From CAZWRK01 sp964635875 (GTDB lineage Bacteria; Pseudomonadota; Gammaproteobacteria; Burkholderiales; Aquaspirillaceae), in contig CAZWRK010000029.1 in NCBI GenBank assembly GCA_964635875.1, forward strand, positions 1 to 38,800: DNA of 38,800 nucleotides, in the 5' to 3' direction. Position 1 is the first letter of the stretch. Each line of letters begins with the position of its first letter. Shown here piece by piece: positions 14,924-23,513 of the stretch. The notes beneath the pieces are model-generated. The model was not told the DNA's origin. It made no database searches and saw nothing but the letters and a program-made list of their open reading frames with translations. Both the position numbers and the translations under genes were made by a program.

Positions 14924-17815
14924 ATGCTGAAAAATATCAACGAAACACTTTTATCTCGCCTGCAGTTAATAGGCATGTTACTTGTTCCGCTCCTTGTTGC
15001 GATCGGACTGGGTAGCTATTTTACCGTCGCTTACATCAATGAGTTCGAAAGCAATCTGCAAGTTGTTCAAGAAAAAAACATTCGCAGCCAGCAAACTGTC
15101 TTAGAGCACGAATCCCACTCTGTTGAAAACTACCTCGAATACCTACGTGTCAGCACCGAATCGGTGCTCAAGCAATCCATTAAAACGCAGACAGATCAAG
15201 CTTATTCCTTCGTAGATGCACTGTACCGACAGCAAAAAGGCAAGATGCCCGAGGCGGCGCTCAAAAAACTCATTCTTGAGGCGCTGCGCCCATTGCGCTT
15301 TTTTGACGGTCGCGGCTACTTTTTTGTGGATGATGACAAAGGTATGTGCCTGTTATTGCCCACGGCCCCGCAATTAGAAGGCACCTCGCTATGGGATAAC
15401 CGTGACCCGACCGGTCACTACATTATGCGGGATTTAGTGCAGGCTTCGGGCGGTCCCACCCACGCGGGCTATTCACGTTATTTCTGGTATCCGCCCAATG
15501 ATCCGACACGGATGCAAGAAAAAGTCTCTTATGTGCGCCGCTTTGAGCCGTTTAACTGGGTGATCGGAACGGGCGAATACTTATTCAAAACAGAAGAAGA
15601 CCAACAAGTTCAAGCCATGAGCCAGCTCCGTGCGAAACGGTTCGGCAAAAGTGGTTATGTTTCGATCCTGTCACAAGATGGACGAGTGCTGGTTTCTCCT
15701 AGCCGCCCCGACCACGAAGGGCGAAAAGTCTCAGATTTGGACAGCGAAGGCCGCAAGGTCGTGCAACTGCTTTTAGACAAAGCCAAAGGTGGCGGCGGTG
15801 TTGTTCAATACCGCTGGAATCGGATCAATGGCGTCGGTAAAGTACCCAAAATGTCCTACGTCAGCACGTACGAACCGTGGGGATGGGTCATTGTTGTTGG
15901 CACCTATTTAGATGATCTAGACGAGCAACTTAAAGAACAACACAAATCTTTAGATGAAGGTATTCAGGAGCGAATTCGTATTGGCGCACTGGCTGTTTTC
16001 ATCACTGTGTTGCTATCGCTCGCCTGCTCATGGACATTTAGTTCGTGGCTCAACACCCTCTTTGCGCGCTATCGCAGCCATCTTGAAGAACGCAACAATG
16101 AACTGAGCGAACTCGCGCGACGCTTAAAACTATCGGCCGCTGTCTTCGAAAATAGCAATGAAGCGATCCTGATTACAGACAAACACAATGCGATTGTTTC
16201 AGTAAACCGTTCTTTCACGCGCATCACAGGCTACACGCCCTCAGAAGTCATTGGCCACAATCCACGCATGTTTGCCTCTGGCCAGCAAGACCACAATTTT
16301 TATCAAACCATGTGGCAAGCCTTGCAATCAGATGGACATTGGGCAGGCGAAATTTGGAATCGGCGCAAAAATGGCTCGGCCTATCCCGAGTGGCTGAGTA
16401 TTAGCGCCATCCGTAGCGAGTCAGGTGAAATCAATAACTACATCGCGGCTTTTTCGGACATTTCTGAGCGAAAACTTGCAGAAGAGCAAATTCGGAACTT
16501 AGCCTTCTACGACCCACTCACCCTCCTTCCGAACCGCCGTTTACTGCTCGACCGCCTGCGCGAATTGTTAGCGGCATGTCACCGCCATCATTATCACGGC
16601 GCCGTTTTAGTCATTGATTTGGACAATTTCAAAACGCTCAACGACACCCGTGGACACGACGTCGGTGATTTGCTGCTCATTGATGTTGCACGACGCTTGC
16701 GTGAATCCATTCGCGACAGTGACACCGTAGCCCGACTCGGTGGCGATGAATTTGTCATTTTGCTGGACCAGCTTTCCGAGCAAAAAGAAATCGCCGTCAA
16801 CCAAGTCAAGGCGATTGGTGAGAAAGTCCTTGCGACGATTCGCGAGCCGTACTTTTTGGATGGCCAGGAGCACCACTGCTCATCGAGTATTGGCATTCAC
16901 CTTTTCCATGGCCAGCACCATACGCGCGAAGAAATTCTCAAATATGCCGATACCGCGATGTATCAAGCCAAAGCGTCAGGTCGTAATACGCTGCGTTTCT
17001 TTGAGCCTGAAATGCAAGCGGCGCTTGAAGCCCGTACCGAACTAGAAGCGGAGCTCCGGCGCGCCCTGCCGCAGCAGCAATTGGTCTTGTATTACCAGCT
17101 CCAAGTCGATGACCAATCGCGTATTTTAGGCGCAGAAGTGTTGCTGAGATGGCAACATCCCGAACATGGCCTTGTCTCTCCAATTGCATTCATTCCGCTT
17201 GCAGAAGAAACAGGACTGATCATTCCAATTGGTCTATGGGTTCTAGAAAATGTCTGCCGCAAACTGAAGGAATGGGAGAGTGACCCACTCATGTCCACGC
17301 TGCAAATTGCGGTGAATGTCAGCGCACGCCAATTCCGACAAGCCGACTTTGTTGAGAAAATCGCGCAGATTCTGGTAGAAAGCGCCGCAAATCCAAAACG
17401 CATTAAACTTGAACTCACAGAAAGCATCGTACTAGACAATATCAACGACACCATCCGCAAAATGAATGCACTCAAAGAAATGGGCTTGGCATTCTCGATG
17501 GATGACTTTGGCACGGGCTATTCCTCGCTCACGTACATCAAGCAACTTCCGCTTGACCAGCTGAAGATTGACCAGTCTTTTGTTCGAGACATTGTGAGCG
17601 ATCCCGATGACGCTGTGATTGTTGAAACGATTATTGCCATGGCACGTAGCCTGCATTTAAATGTCATCGCCGAAGGCGTTGAAACGATTGAGCAACGTGA
17701 CTTCCTGAGCCAACGTGGCTGCCCTTCTTATCAGGGTTATTTATTTGGGCGACCGGTCCCAGTAGAAGAGTTTGAAGCCTTAATTCATACTGGACTCACG
17801 ATCAAGCCAAGTTAA
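14924..17815 (+). CDS. membrane dCache-PAS-GGDEF-EAL cyclic-di-GMP signalling protein
   Basis: This 963-residue protein probably controls c-di-GMP. A first membrane helix (about 13-37) and a second (about 351-372) enclose a large periplasmic sensor with two Cache-type modules (GYFFVDDDKGMCLLL...FNWVIGTGEYLF and GYVSILSQDGRVLVS...WGWVIVVGTYLDDLDEQ). A PAS domain follows (about 400-517). The GGDEF domain keeps Gly606-Phe610 and, five residues before it, an RDSD inhibitory site (597-600), so it looks active and product-regulated. The EAL domain has EVL instead of EAL (738-740) but retains NVSARQF, LELTES, MDDFGTGYSSL, LKIDQSFVRD, AEGVET and QGYLFGRP, so phosphodiesterase activity is plausible. 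No strong ribosome site is seen before the ATG. The ligand is unknown. The 221-base spacer to mnmC contains nothing else I can call. Confidence 0.92.
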   Translation: MLKNINETLLSRLQLIGMLLVPLLVAIGLGSYFTVAYINEFESNLQVVQEKNIRSQQTVLEHESHSVENYLEYLRVSTESVLKQSIKTQTDQAYSFVDALYRQQKGKMPEAALKKLILEALRPLRFFDGRGYFFVDDDKGMCLLLPTAPQLEGTSLWDNRDPTGHYIMRDLVQASGGPTHAGYSRYFWYPPNDPTRMQEKVSYVRRFEPFNWVIGTGEYLFKTEEDQQVQAMSQLRAKRFGKSGYVSILSQDGRVLVSPSRPDHEGRKVSDLDSEGRKVVQLLLDKAKGGGGVVQYRWNRINGVGKVPKMSYVSTYEPWGWVIVVGTYLDDLDEQLKEQHKSLDEGIQERIRIGALAVFITVLLSLACSWTFSSWLNTLFARYRSHLEERNNELSELARRLKLSAAVFENSNEAILITDKHNAIVSVNRSFTRITGYTPSEVIGHNPRMFASGQQDHNFYQTMWQALQSDGHWAGEIWNRRKNGSAYPEWLSISAIRSESGEINNYIAAFSDISERKLAEEQIRNLAFYDPLTLLPNRRLLLDRLRELLAACHRHHYHGAVLVIDLDNFKTLNDTRGHDVGDLLLIDVARRLRESIRDSDTVARLGGDEFVILLDQLSEQKEIAVNQVKAIGEKVLATIREPYFLDGQEHHCSSSIGIHLFHGQHHTREEILKYADTAMYQAKASGRNTLRFFEPEMQAALEARTELEAELRRALPQQQLVLYYQLQVDDQSRILGAEVLLRWQHPEHGLVSPIAFIPLAEETGLIIPIGLWVLENVCRKLKEWESDPLMSTLQIAVNVSARQFRQADFVEKIAQILVESAANPKRIKLELTESIVLDNINDTIRKMNALKEMGLAFSMDDFGTGYSSLTYIKQLPLDQLKIDQSFVRDIVSDPDDAVIVETIIAMARSLHLNVIAEGVETIEQRDFLSQRGCPSYQGYLFGRPVPVEEFEALIHTGLTIKPS

Positions 17816-17957
17816 ATTGACTCGCATAGGGTGCTTGTCATCACCGTGATCAGCACCATTTTATTGCGAGTGCAGCAAATTTTTTGCGTGCTCATTTGCC
17901 GCTTGTTTCGGTTCAAATTAGAATTCAACGCATTCACCTACTCTGAGAACGATATCC

Positions 17958-19274
17958 GTGACATCTCTAACCTCCCTGAGAAACATCCCTGAAGGTCATC
18001 TTTTCCGTTCTGGCGATGTATTTGTGTTATTTGGTGAGCTGTTCGGCCGTGGTTACGCCAATGGTTTGATTCAAGAAGCACGCAAAGCGGGCATGACCAT
18101 TATCGGACTGACCGTTGGTCGCCGCGAAGCAGACAATAGCCTACGTCCATTGAATGCAGAAGAGCTGGCCGAGGCCGAAGCACGCTTGGGCGGGAAAGTC
18201 ATTAACGTTCCGCTGATGGCCGGTTTTGATTTAGATGCCCCTGCAGGCACACCGACCCCGACCGAATTATTATCGGTATTGACGCTGAAAAACTGGCAAG
18301 AAGAAAAGCTCGACTGGACACAAATCCATGCTTGCCGCGAAGCCGGTGTCGCGCGCTTTAAAGCGGGTGTCGCAGAAGTCATGAACGAACTCGAGGGGCT
18401 AATCGCCGATGGCCGCAATGTGTTTTTTGCGCATACCATGGCCGGCGGCATTCCGAAAGTTAAAGTCTTCCTCGCGATTGCCAACCGCATCTACAAAGGC
18501 CGCGGCGACCGCTTTATGTCTTCACGCGCTTTGATCGACAGCGATTTGGGCAAAATGTGCCTAATGAACTTCGATGAAGTGACCGCGAATACTTTCCAAT
18601 ATTTGATCGAAGGCAGTGCCGCTTTGCGAGCACGATTAGAAGCCACCGGTGGCCAAGTACGCTACACCGCCTACGGTTACCACGGCACCGAAATTTTGAT
18701 CGACGGCCAATATCAATGGCAAACCTATAGCAATTACACCCAAGGTTACGCCAAAAAACGCCTCGAAAATATTGCCCAAGCCGCTTGGGAGCAAGGCGTT
18801 AAAGCCACAGTCTTTAACTGCCCAGAAATTCGCACCAATTCATCCGATATTTTCGTCGGTGTTGAGCTGTCACTCTTCCCATTGCTTAAAGCACTGAAAA
18901 AAGAAGGCGGCGGCGCATGGGCAGAGGCACAGTGGCACGCCTGTGACGCCCTGCTGCAAGAAGGGTTTAGCGTACAAGCGCTGCTCGATAAAATCGAAGC
19001 CTACAACATGAACACCACCATGCAGGCCTTCCGTGATTTTGAACATTGGCCTCTCGATAACTCGCCAGAGCTTGCAGAAGTGATGATTGGCACATCAGAC
19101 GAAATCACACACTTACACACCGACCGCAACGCCCTCGTCACAGACCTTCTGAGCGCGTTGGTGCTTGAGGGTACCGGCCCGTTGATGTTTAACGAGGCCG
19201 CCAACCCTTCGGCACCTGTGTTGTGGCTGAACCATGACATCATCGCCAAACAGCTGGTGAAAATGCACGGTTAA
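17958..19274 (+). CDS. FabMG-like enoyl-ACP reductase family protein (tentative)
   Basis: The 438-residue protein begins at a GTG with a weak ribosome site. Near the N-terminus, VFVLFGELFGRGYANGLI followed by MTIIGLTVGRRE resembles a glycine-rich Rossmann nucleotide-binding turn. Further features are KVINVPLMAGFDLDAP, FFAHTMAGGIPKVK, TAYGYHGTEILIDG and FNCPEIRTNSSDIFVGVELSLFPL. I associate this pattern with a family named after FabMG, a metagenomic triclosan-resistant enoyl-ACP reductase, which would place it in fatty acid elongation. This is recall, not a demonstrated match, and no classical FabI Tyr-x6-Lys motif was recognised. The gene is monocistronic, with its own terminator, and stands between the sensor gene and convergent lysS. 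Confidence 0.6.
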   Translation: MTSLTSLRNIPEGHLFRSGDVFVLFGELFGRGYANGLIQEARKAGMTIIGLTVGRREADNSLRPLNAEELAEAEARLGGKVINVPLMAGFDLDAPAGTPTPTELLSVLTLKNWQEEKLDWTQIHACREAGVARFKAGVAEVMNELEGLIADGRNVFFAHTMAGGIPKVKVFLAIANRIYKGRGDRFMSSRALIDSDLGKMCLMNFDEVTANTFQYLIEGSAALRARLEATGGQVRYTAYGYHGTEILIDGQYQWQTYSNYTQGYAKKRLENIAQAAWEQGVKATVFNCPEIRTNSSDIFVGVELSLFPLLKALKKEGGGAWAEAQWHACDALLQEGFSVQALLDKIEAYNMNTTMQAFRDFEHWPLDNSPELAEVMIGTSDEITHLHTDRNALVTDLLSALVLEGTGPLMFNEAANPSAPVLWLNHDIIAKQLVKMHG

Positions 19275-19295
19275 TTCTTGCTAAACAAGCATCAC

Positions 19296-19335
19296 ACGCC
19301 CTGCGCCGAAGAAGATCGACGCAGGGCGTTTTTTT
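19296..19335 (+). terminator. intrinsic terminator of the FabMG-like gene
   Basis: ACGCCCTGCG and CGCAGGGCGT pair as a 10-bp stem; the last T of the stem opens a run of seven T residues (19329-19335). It lies about 20 bases after the stop codon. Confidence 0.9.
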
Positions 19336-19350
19336 GCCCTAACCATCCAT

Positions 19351-19386
19351 AAAAAAACCCGCAAGAACCTGTGTTCATGCGGGTTT
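19351..19386 (-). terminator. intrinsic terminator of lysS
   Basis: On the minus strand AAACCCGCA and TGCGGGTTT form a 9-bp stem that leads into a seven-base T run (19351-19357). It lies 17 bases after the lysS stop codon. Confidence 0.88.
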
Positions 19387-19403
19387 AACAACCGTGAGAG
19401 AGG

Positions 19404-20903
19404 TTATTCTGCGCGCATTTGCGGGAACAAAATCACATCACGAATCGAAGGCGCATCGGTCAACAACATCACCAGACGATCAATACCAATCCCGCAACCG
19501 CCCGTCGGGGGCAGACCATATTCCATCGCGCGAATATAGTCTGCGTCGTAGTGCATCGCTTCATCATCACCCGCATCTTTTTGTGCAACTTGTGACAAGA
19601 AACGCGCGGCTTGATCTTCCGGATCATTCAGCTCCGAATAACCATTCGCGTGTTCGCGACCGACAATAAACAGCTCAAAACGCTCGGTAATATTTTGGTC
19701 GGCATCCGAACCGCGCGCCAATGGCGACACTTCAACTGGATAGTCGATGATAAAGGTCGGATTCCACAACAGGCCTTCTGCGCACTCTTCAAACAGGGCT
19801 AATTGCAAGCTACCCAAGCCCGGCGCTGGGGGCAATTTACCGCCAAGACGCTTGATTTCGCTTGCAACCCATGCGGCATCAGCCAGCTGTTCATCGGTAT
19901 AGTGCGGGTTGTAATGTTTAATCGCGCCGACAATCGTAAAGCGATCGAATGGCTTACCCAAATCAACCTCTTTACCTTGGTAGGTCACGGTCGTGCCGCC
20001 CGTCGCGGTTTTCGCACATTCACGGATGATGTGCTCGGTCATCTCCATCATGCGCTGATAGTCGCTGTACGCTTCGTAAAATTCGATCATCGTAAACTCG
20101 GGGTTGTGGCGCGTACTCATCCCCTCATTACGGAAGTTGCGGTTAATTTCAAATACGCGCTCTAAGCCGCCGACCACGAGACGTTTGAGATACAACTCCG
20201 GCGCAATCCGCAGATACAGCGGCATATCCAGCGCATTATGATGCGTGACAAACGGTTTAGCCGCCGCGCCCCCCGGAATAGGGTGCATCATCGGTGTTTC
20301 CACTTCCAGATAATGCTCAGCCACCATCACATCGCGGACAGTTTGAACAATTTTGGAGCGCTTGATGAACGTGTTGCGGCTCTCTTGATTGATGATCAAA
20401 TCCACATAGCGCTGACGATATTTTTGCTCTTGATCAGCCAAGCCATGAAACTTGTCCGGCAACGGACGCAGCGACTTCGACAATAAGCGAAGTTCGCTGA
20501 CATTAACCGACAATTCACCTTTATTGGTCTTAAAGAGCGTGCCACGAGCGGCAACGATATCGCCCAAATCCCAATGTTTGAACGCAGCGTGCACATCGGC
20601 ACCGACACCTTGATCATTGATATACAGCTGAATTTGGCCAGAGACATCTTGAATCGTGGCGAAGCTGGCTTTGCCCATCACACGCTTCAGCATCATGCGA
20701 CCGGCCACCACCACCGGCACATTCAAAGGTTCAAGCTCTTCTTTGGTTTTGTCGTTGTAGCGGGCGTGTAGATCGCCACTAAAATCCTCGCGCTTGAAGT
20801 CATTCGGGAAGGCAATGCCCGCTTCGCGCAATGCTTTTAATTTTTCACGGCGCTCGGCCATGATGTGATTTTCATCGACAATCGGATTGATTTGTTCTGA
20901 CAT
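19404..20903 (-). CDS. lysS: lysyl-tRNA synthetase, class II
   Basis: LysS charges tRNA-Lys. The 499-residue length is typical. The N-terminal OB-fold anticodon-binding domain (about 60-165) contains VAGRMMLKRVMGKASFATI and is followed by the class II catalytic core. Motif 2 is FRNEGMSTRHNPEFTMIEFY and motif 3 is GCGIGIDRLVMLLTD near the C-terminus, ending in ILFPQMRAE. A good AAGGA ribosome site precedes the ATG. It lies 48 bases downstream of prfB on the same strand, the same prfB-lysS order as in E. coli, and is followed by its own terminator. Confidence 0.97.
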   Translation of the reverse strand: MSEQINPIVDENHIMAERREKLKALREAGIAFPNDFKREDFSGDLHARYNDKTKEELEPLNVPVVVAGRMMLKRVMGKASFATIQDVSGQIQLYINDQGVGADVHAAFKHWDLGDIVAARGTLFKTNKGELSVNVSELRLLSKSLRPLPDKFHGLADQEQKYRQRYVDLIINQESRNTFIKRSKIVQTVRDVMVAEHYLEVETPMMHPIPGGAAAKPFVTHHNALDMPLYLRIAPELYLKRLVVGGLERVFEINRNFRNEGMSTRHNPEFTMIEFYEAYSDYQRMMEMTEHIIRECAKTATGGTTVTYQGKEVDLGKPFDRFTIVGAIKHYNPHYTDEQLADAAWVASEIKRLGGKLPPAPGLGSLQLALFEECAEGLLWNPTFIIDYPVEVSPLARGSDADQNITERFELFIVGREHANGYSELNDPEDQAARFLSQVAQKDAGDDEAMHYDADYIRAMEYGLPPTGGCGIGIDRLVMLLTDAPSIRDVILFPQMRAE

Positions 20904-20951
20904 GCGGAGATCCTTCTCAGGGTGGCGTCGTGCGGATGACGCAATTAAGTG

Positions 20952-22059
20952 TTACACGCCTTGTTTGAGGCTGGCTTCAATGAAGAGATCGAGGTCGCCA
21001 TCCATGACGCCTTTGACGTTACCGACTTCAACCAAGGTGCGCAGATCTTTAACGCGCGATTGGTCGAAAACATAGGAGCGAATTTGATGCCCCCAACCCA
21101 CGTCGGTTTTCGAATCTTCGAGGGCTTGTTTTTCTTCATTGCGTTTACGCAGCTCAAGCTCAAATAAGCGCGCTTTTAACATGCTCATCGCTTCAGCACG
21201 GTTCTTATGCTGGGAACGATCGTTCTGGCATTGCACAACAATATTGGTCGGCAAGTGTGTAATCCGAACCGCAGAATCGGTCTTGTTAATATGCTGACCA
21301 CCGGCCCCACTGGCACGATAAGTATCAATGCGCAAATCGGCAGGATTGATATCAACCTCGATCGAATCATCGACCTCAGGATAAACAAATAAGCTCGCAA
21401 ACGAGGTTTGGCGGCGGTTATTCGAATCAAATGGACTGTTACGAACAAGGCGGTGCACACCGACTTCGGTCCGCAAATAGCCATAGGCGTATTCGCCACT
21501 GACTTTGATGGTTGCGCTCTTAATCCCTGCGACTTCACCTTCGGACTCTTCAATCACTTCGGCAGAAAAACCTTTACGCTCGCAATAGCGCAAATACATG
21601 CGCAAGAGCATTTGCGCCCAGTCTTGCGCTTCGGTGCCGCCTGCGCCAGATTGAATGTCAATAAAGCAATTATTCGGGTCCATCGGATGCGAGAACATGC
21701 GACGGAACTCAAGTTTTTCGAGGGTTGCTTGCGCTTGCGCAAGATCGGCCTCAACCGCAAAAATAGTCTCGTCGTCTTCTTCGGCCTGACCCATTTCAAA
21801 CAGATCTCGGCTATCGGCAATGGTTTGGGTCAGGGTATCAATGACCAAGACCACGTCTTCAAGCTGTTTTTTCTCACGGCCAAGCTCTTGTGCACGCTTG
21901 GCGTCTTCCCAAATAGTGGGATCTTCAGTCAGGCGGGACACTTCTTCGAGGCGTTCTTGTTTGCTAGGGTAGTCAAAGATACCTCCGGATCTCGTCGTTG
22001 CGGGCGGCGAGATCGGTGATTTGATTGCTAATCTGGTTGAGGCGTTCTGCTTCGATCAT
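20952..22059 (-). CDS. prfB: peptide chain release factor 2, expressed by programmed +1 frameshift
   Basis: RF2 ends translation at UGA and UAA codons. The gene is read in two frames. A 28-codon leader starts at ATG 22059 (MIEAERLNQISNQ...RRYL) and ends at an in-frame TGA (21973-21975). A +1 slip on CTT continues as DYPSKQERLEEV and gives 368 residues in total (E. coli 365). The protein has the stop-codon-recognition tripeptide SPF (RNSPFDSNN) and the GGQ peptidyl-hydrolysis motif in SGAGGQHINKTDSAV. It is followed closely by lysS. The frameshift is the normal autoregulatory device of prfB and should not be read as a broken gene. Confidence 0.96.
21972..21986 (-). promoter_or_regulatory. prfB: prfB programmed frameshift signal
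   Basis: On the minus strand the sequence GGAGG-TAT-CTT-TGA-C combines an internal Shine-Dalgarno-like GGAGG, the slippery CTT codon, the UGA stop and a following C (weak stop context). The ribosome slips forward one base at CTT-T, more often when RF2 is scarce. The Shine-Dalgarno element reads CGG AGG rather than the E. coli AGG GGG. Confidence 0.93.
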
Positions 22060-22180
22060 GATGGCGAATATCCGTGTTCTTAAAGAATGCAAAGCGCAAG
22101 CGATGCGACCATAGCCACTCGGCACGCGCTCTAAACCGGCAATTATAGCGCGCCTAGCGCCCGCTGCTGTGCGATGCAAA

Positions 22181-22210
22181 AGAAAAAGCGCACCGATTAG
22201 GGTGCGCTTT
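22181..22210 (-). terminator. intrinsic terminator of mdh
   Basis: On the minus strand AAAGCGCACC and GGTGCGCTTT form a 10-bp stem around a 6-base loop, followed by a T-rich stretch (TTCTTTT). It lies about 45 bases after the mdh stop and before prfB. Confidence 0.82.
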
Positions 22211-22255
22211 ACACTCGACTCAACGCAACATTGAGTCAATGAACAGCCTCAAAAA

Positions 22256-23239
22256 TTAGAGCATGCTTGCAACAGCAGCGCGCTCTTCTTCGAGTTCGTT
22301 CAATGTGATGTTGATTTTCTCGCGAGAGTACTCGTCAATTTCCAGACCTTGGATGATGGAGTATTCACCGTTTTTGCATTCGCAAGGGAAGCCAAATACC
22401 ACACCTTCAGGAATGCCATAAGAACCGTCAGACGGGACACCCATGGTCACCCATTCGTCAGAACCCAGCACCCAGTCACGGATATGGTCGATCGCTGCGT
22501 TTGCAGCAGAAGCAGCAGAAGACAAGCCACGCGCTTCAATAATTGCCGCGCCGCGCTTACCAACGGTCGGCAAGAACACGTCGTTGTTCCATGCGTGGTC
22601 ATTGACCAATGCTTTGACGCTGTCACCGTTGCTGGTGCAGAAGCGGTAGTCAGCGTACATAGTCGGGCTGTGGTTACCCCAAACAACCAGTTGTTTCAGG
22701 CTGGAAACAGGGCGGTCGATTTTGGCAGACAACTGAGACAACGCACGGTTGTGATCCAAGCGCAGCATGCCGTGGTAGTTAGCCGGGTTAGTACGGCCCA
22801 CTTTTTTCGCAGCAGAAGCCGCGATGTAAGCATTGGTGTTGCATGGGTTGCCCACGACCAATACTTTAACGTTTTCGTTTGCGTTTTCGGCGATGGCTTT
22901 ACCTTGAACGGTGAAAATTGCACCGTTTGCGGTCAGCAGATCAGCACGTTCCATCCCTTTAGAGCGCGGACGCGCACCCACCAACAAGCAAACGTCAGCG
23001 TCTTTAAAGGCAACGTTCGGGTCATCAGTTGCAACCATACCAGCCAATAGCGGGAAGGCGCAGTCTTCAAGTTCCATCATCACGCCTTTAACAGCGTTTT
23101 GCGCTTGAGGAAGATCGAGAAGCTGAAGAATAACCGGCTGATCTTGACCGAGCATTTCACCAGAAGCAATACGGAACAACAGGCTGTAGCCGATCTGGCC
23201 AGCGGCACCGGTAACGGCAACACGAACGGGGGCTTTCAT
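22256..23239 (-). CDS. mdh: malate dehydrogenase (NAD-dependent)
   Basis: Mdh oxidises malate to oxaloacetate in the TCA cycle. The 327-residue protein is of the longer, cytosolic-type MDH subgroup common in betaproteobacteria. It has the N-terminal NAD fold VTGAAGQIGYSLLFRIASGEMLG, the substrate-binding GARPRSKGMERADLL and the catalytic His in VVWGNHSPTMYADY. The C-terminal SYGIPEGVVFGFPCECKNG is also typical. AAGGAG precedes the ATG at good spacing. It is divergent from gntR and the sdh-suc operon, which places the malate step beside the rest of the cycle, and it has its own terminator. Confidence 0.97.
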   Translation of the reverse strand: MKAPVRVAVTGAAGQIGYSLLFRIASGEMLGQDQPVILQLLDLPQAQNAVKGVMMELEDCAFPLLAGMVATDDPNVAFKDADVCLLVGARPRSKGMERADLLTANGAIFTVQGKAIAENANENVKVLVVGNPCNTNAYIAASAAKKVGRTNPANYHGMLRLDHNRALSQLSAKIDRPVSSLKQLVVWGNHSPTMYADYRFCTSNGDSVKALVNDHAWNNDVFLPTVGKRGAAIIEARGLSSAASAANAAIDHIRDWVLGSDEWVTMGVPSDGSYGIPEGVVFGFPCECKNGEYSIIQGLEIDEYSREKINITLNELEEERAAVASML

Positions 23240-23414
23240 TGGGGGGCTCTCCTTGCAGACAGGTTCTTAGCAGAGCGGCGAGTGTTCAGCCGCCGCAGGA
23301 CACGGGCTGAAATTGCTGTCAGACCTTCCGCCGAGGCGCTTTAAATTTGCGCGCGATGGTCGGGGCCTGAACTTTCAGCCGATCGCGCGGCGAGTCTAAC
23401 ACGATGCGGCAAGC

Positions 23415-23443
23415 TTGTGTCGTTTGTTGTGCGCCCATAAAAT
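23415..23443 (+). promoter_or_regulatory. probable gntR promoter
   Basis: TTGTGT (23415-23420) and TAAAAT (23438-23443) are spaced by 17 bases. The -10 box matches the consensus at 5 of 6 positions. The predicted start near 23450 falls immediately before the palindromic operator. Confidence 0.45.
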
Positions 23444-23445
23444 TT

Positions 23446-23466
23446 GTCTTATGTCTTATATAAGAC
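23446..23466. promoter_or_regulatory. palindromic operator GTCTTATATAAGAC with an extra half-site
   Basis: GTCTTATATAAGAC (23453-23466) is a perfect 14-base palindrome. The half-site GTCTTAT also occurs directly before it (23446-23452), which gives two tandem half-sites and one inverted. The element lies at the predicted gntR start of transcription, in the spacer shared with mdh, and has the size and symmetry of a GntR-family operator. The likely ligand is the adjacent regulator itself, by inference. Confidence 0.6.
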
Positions 23467-23513
23467 CCATGTAGACTTGAGAGAAAGTTTTTGATAAAAA
23501 GCAGGTATTGTTG

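Noticed and set aside
21973..22059. Apparent premature stop splitting prfB.
   Set aside because: It is the conserved programmed +1 frameshift site of release factor 2, not a mutation.
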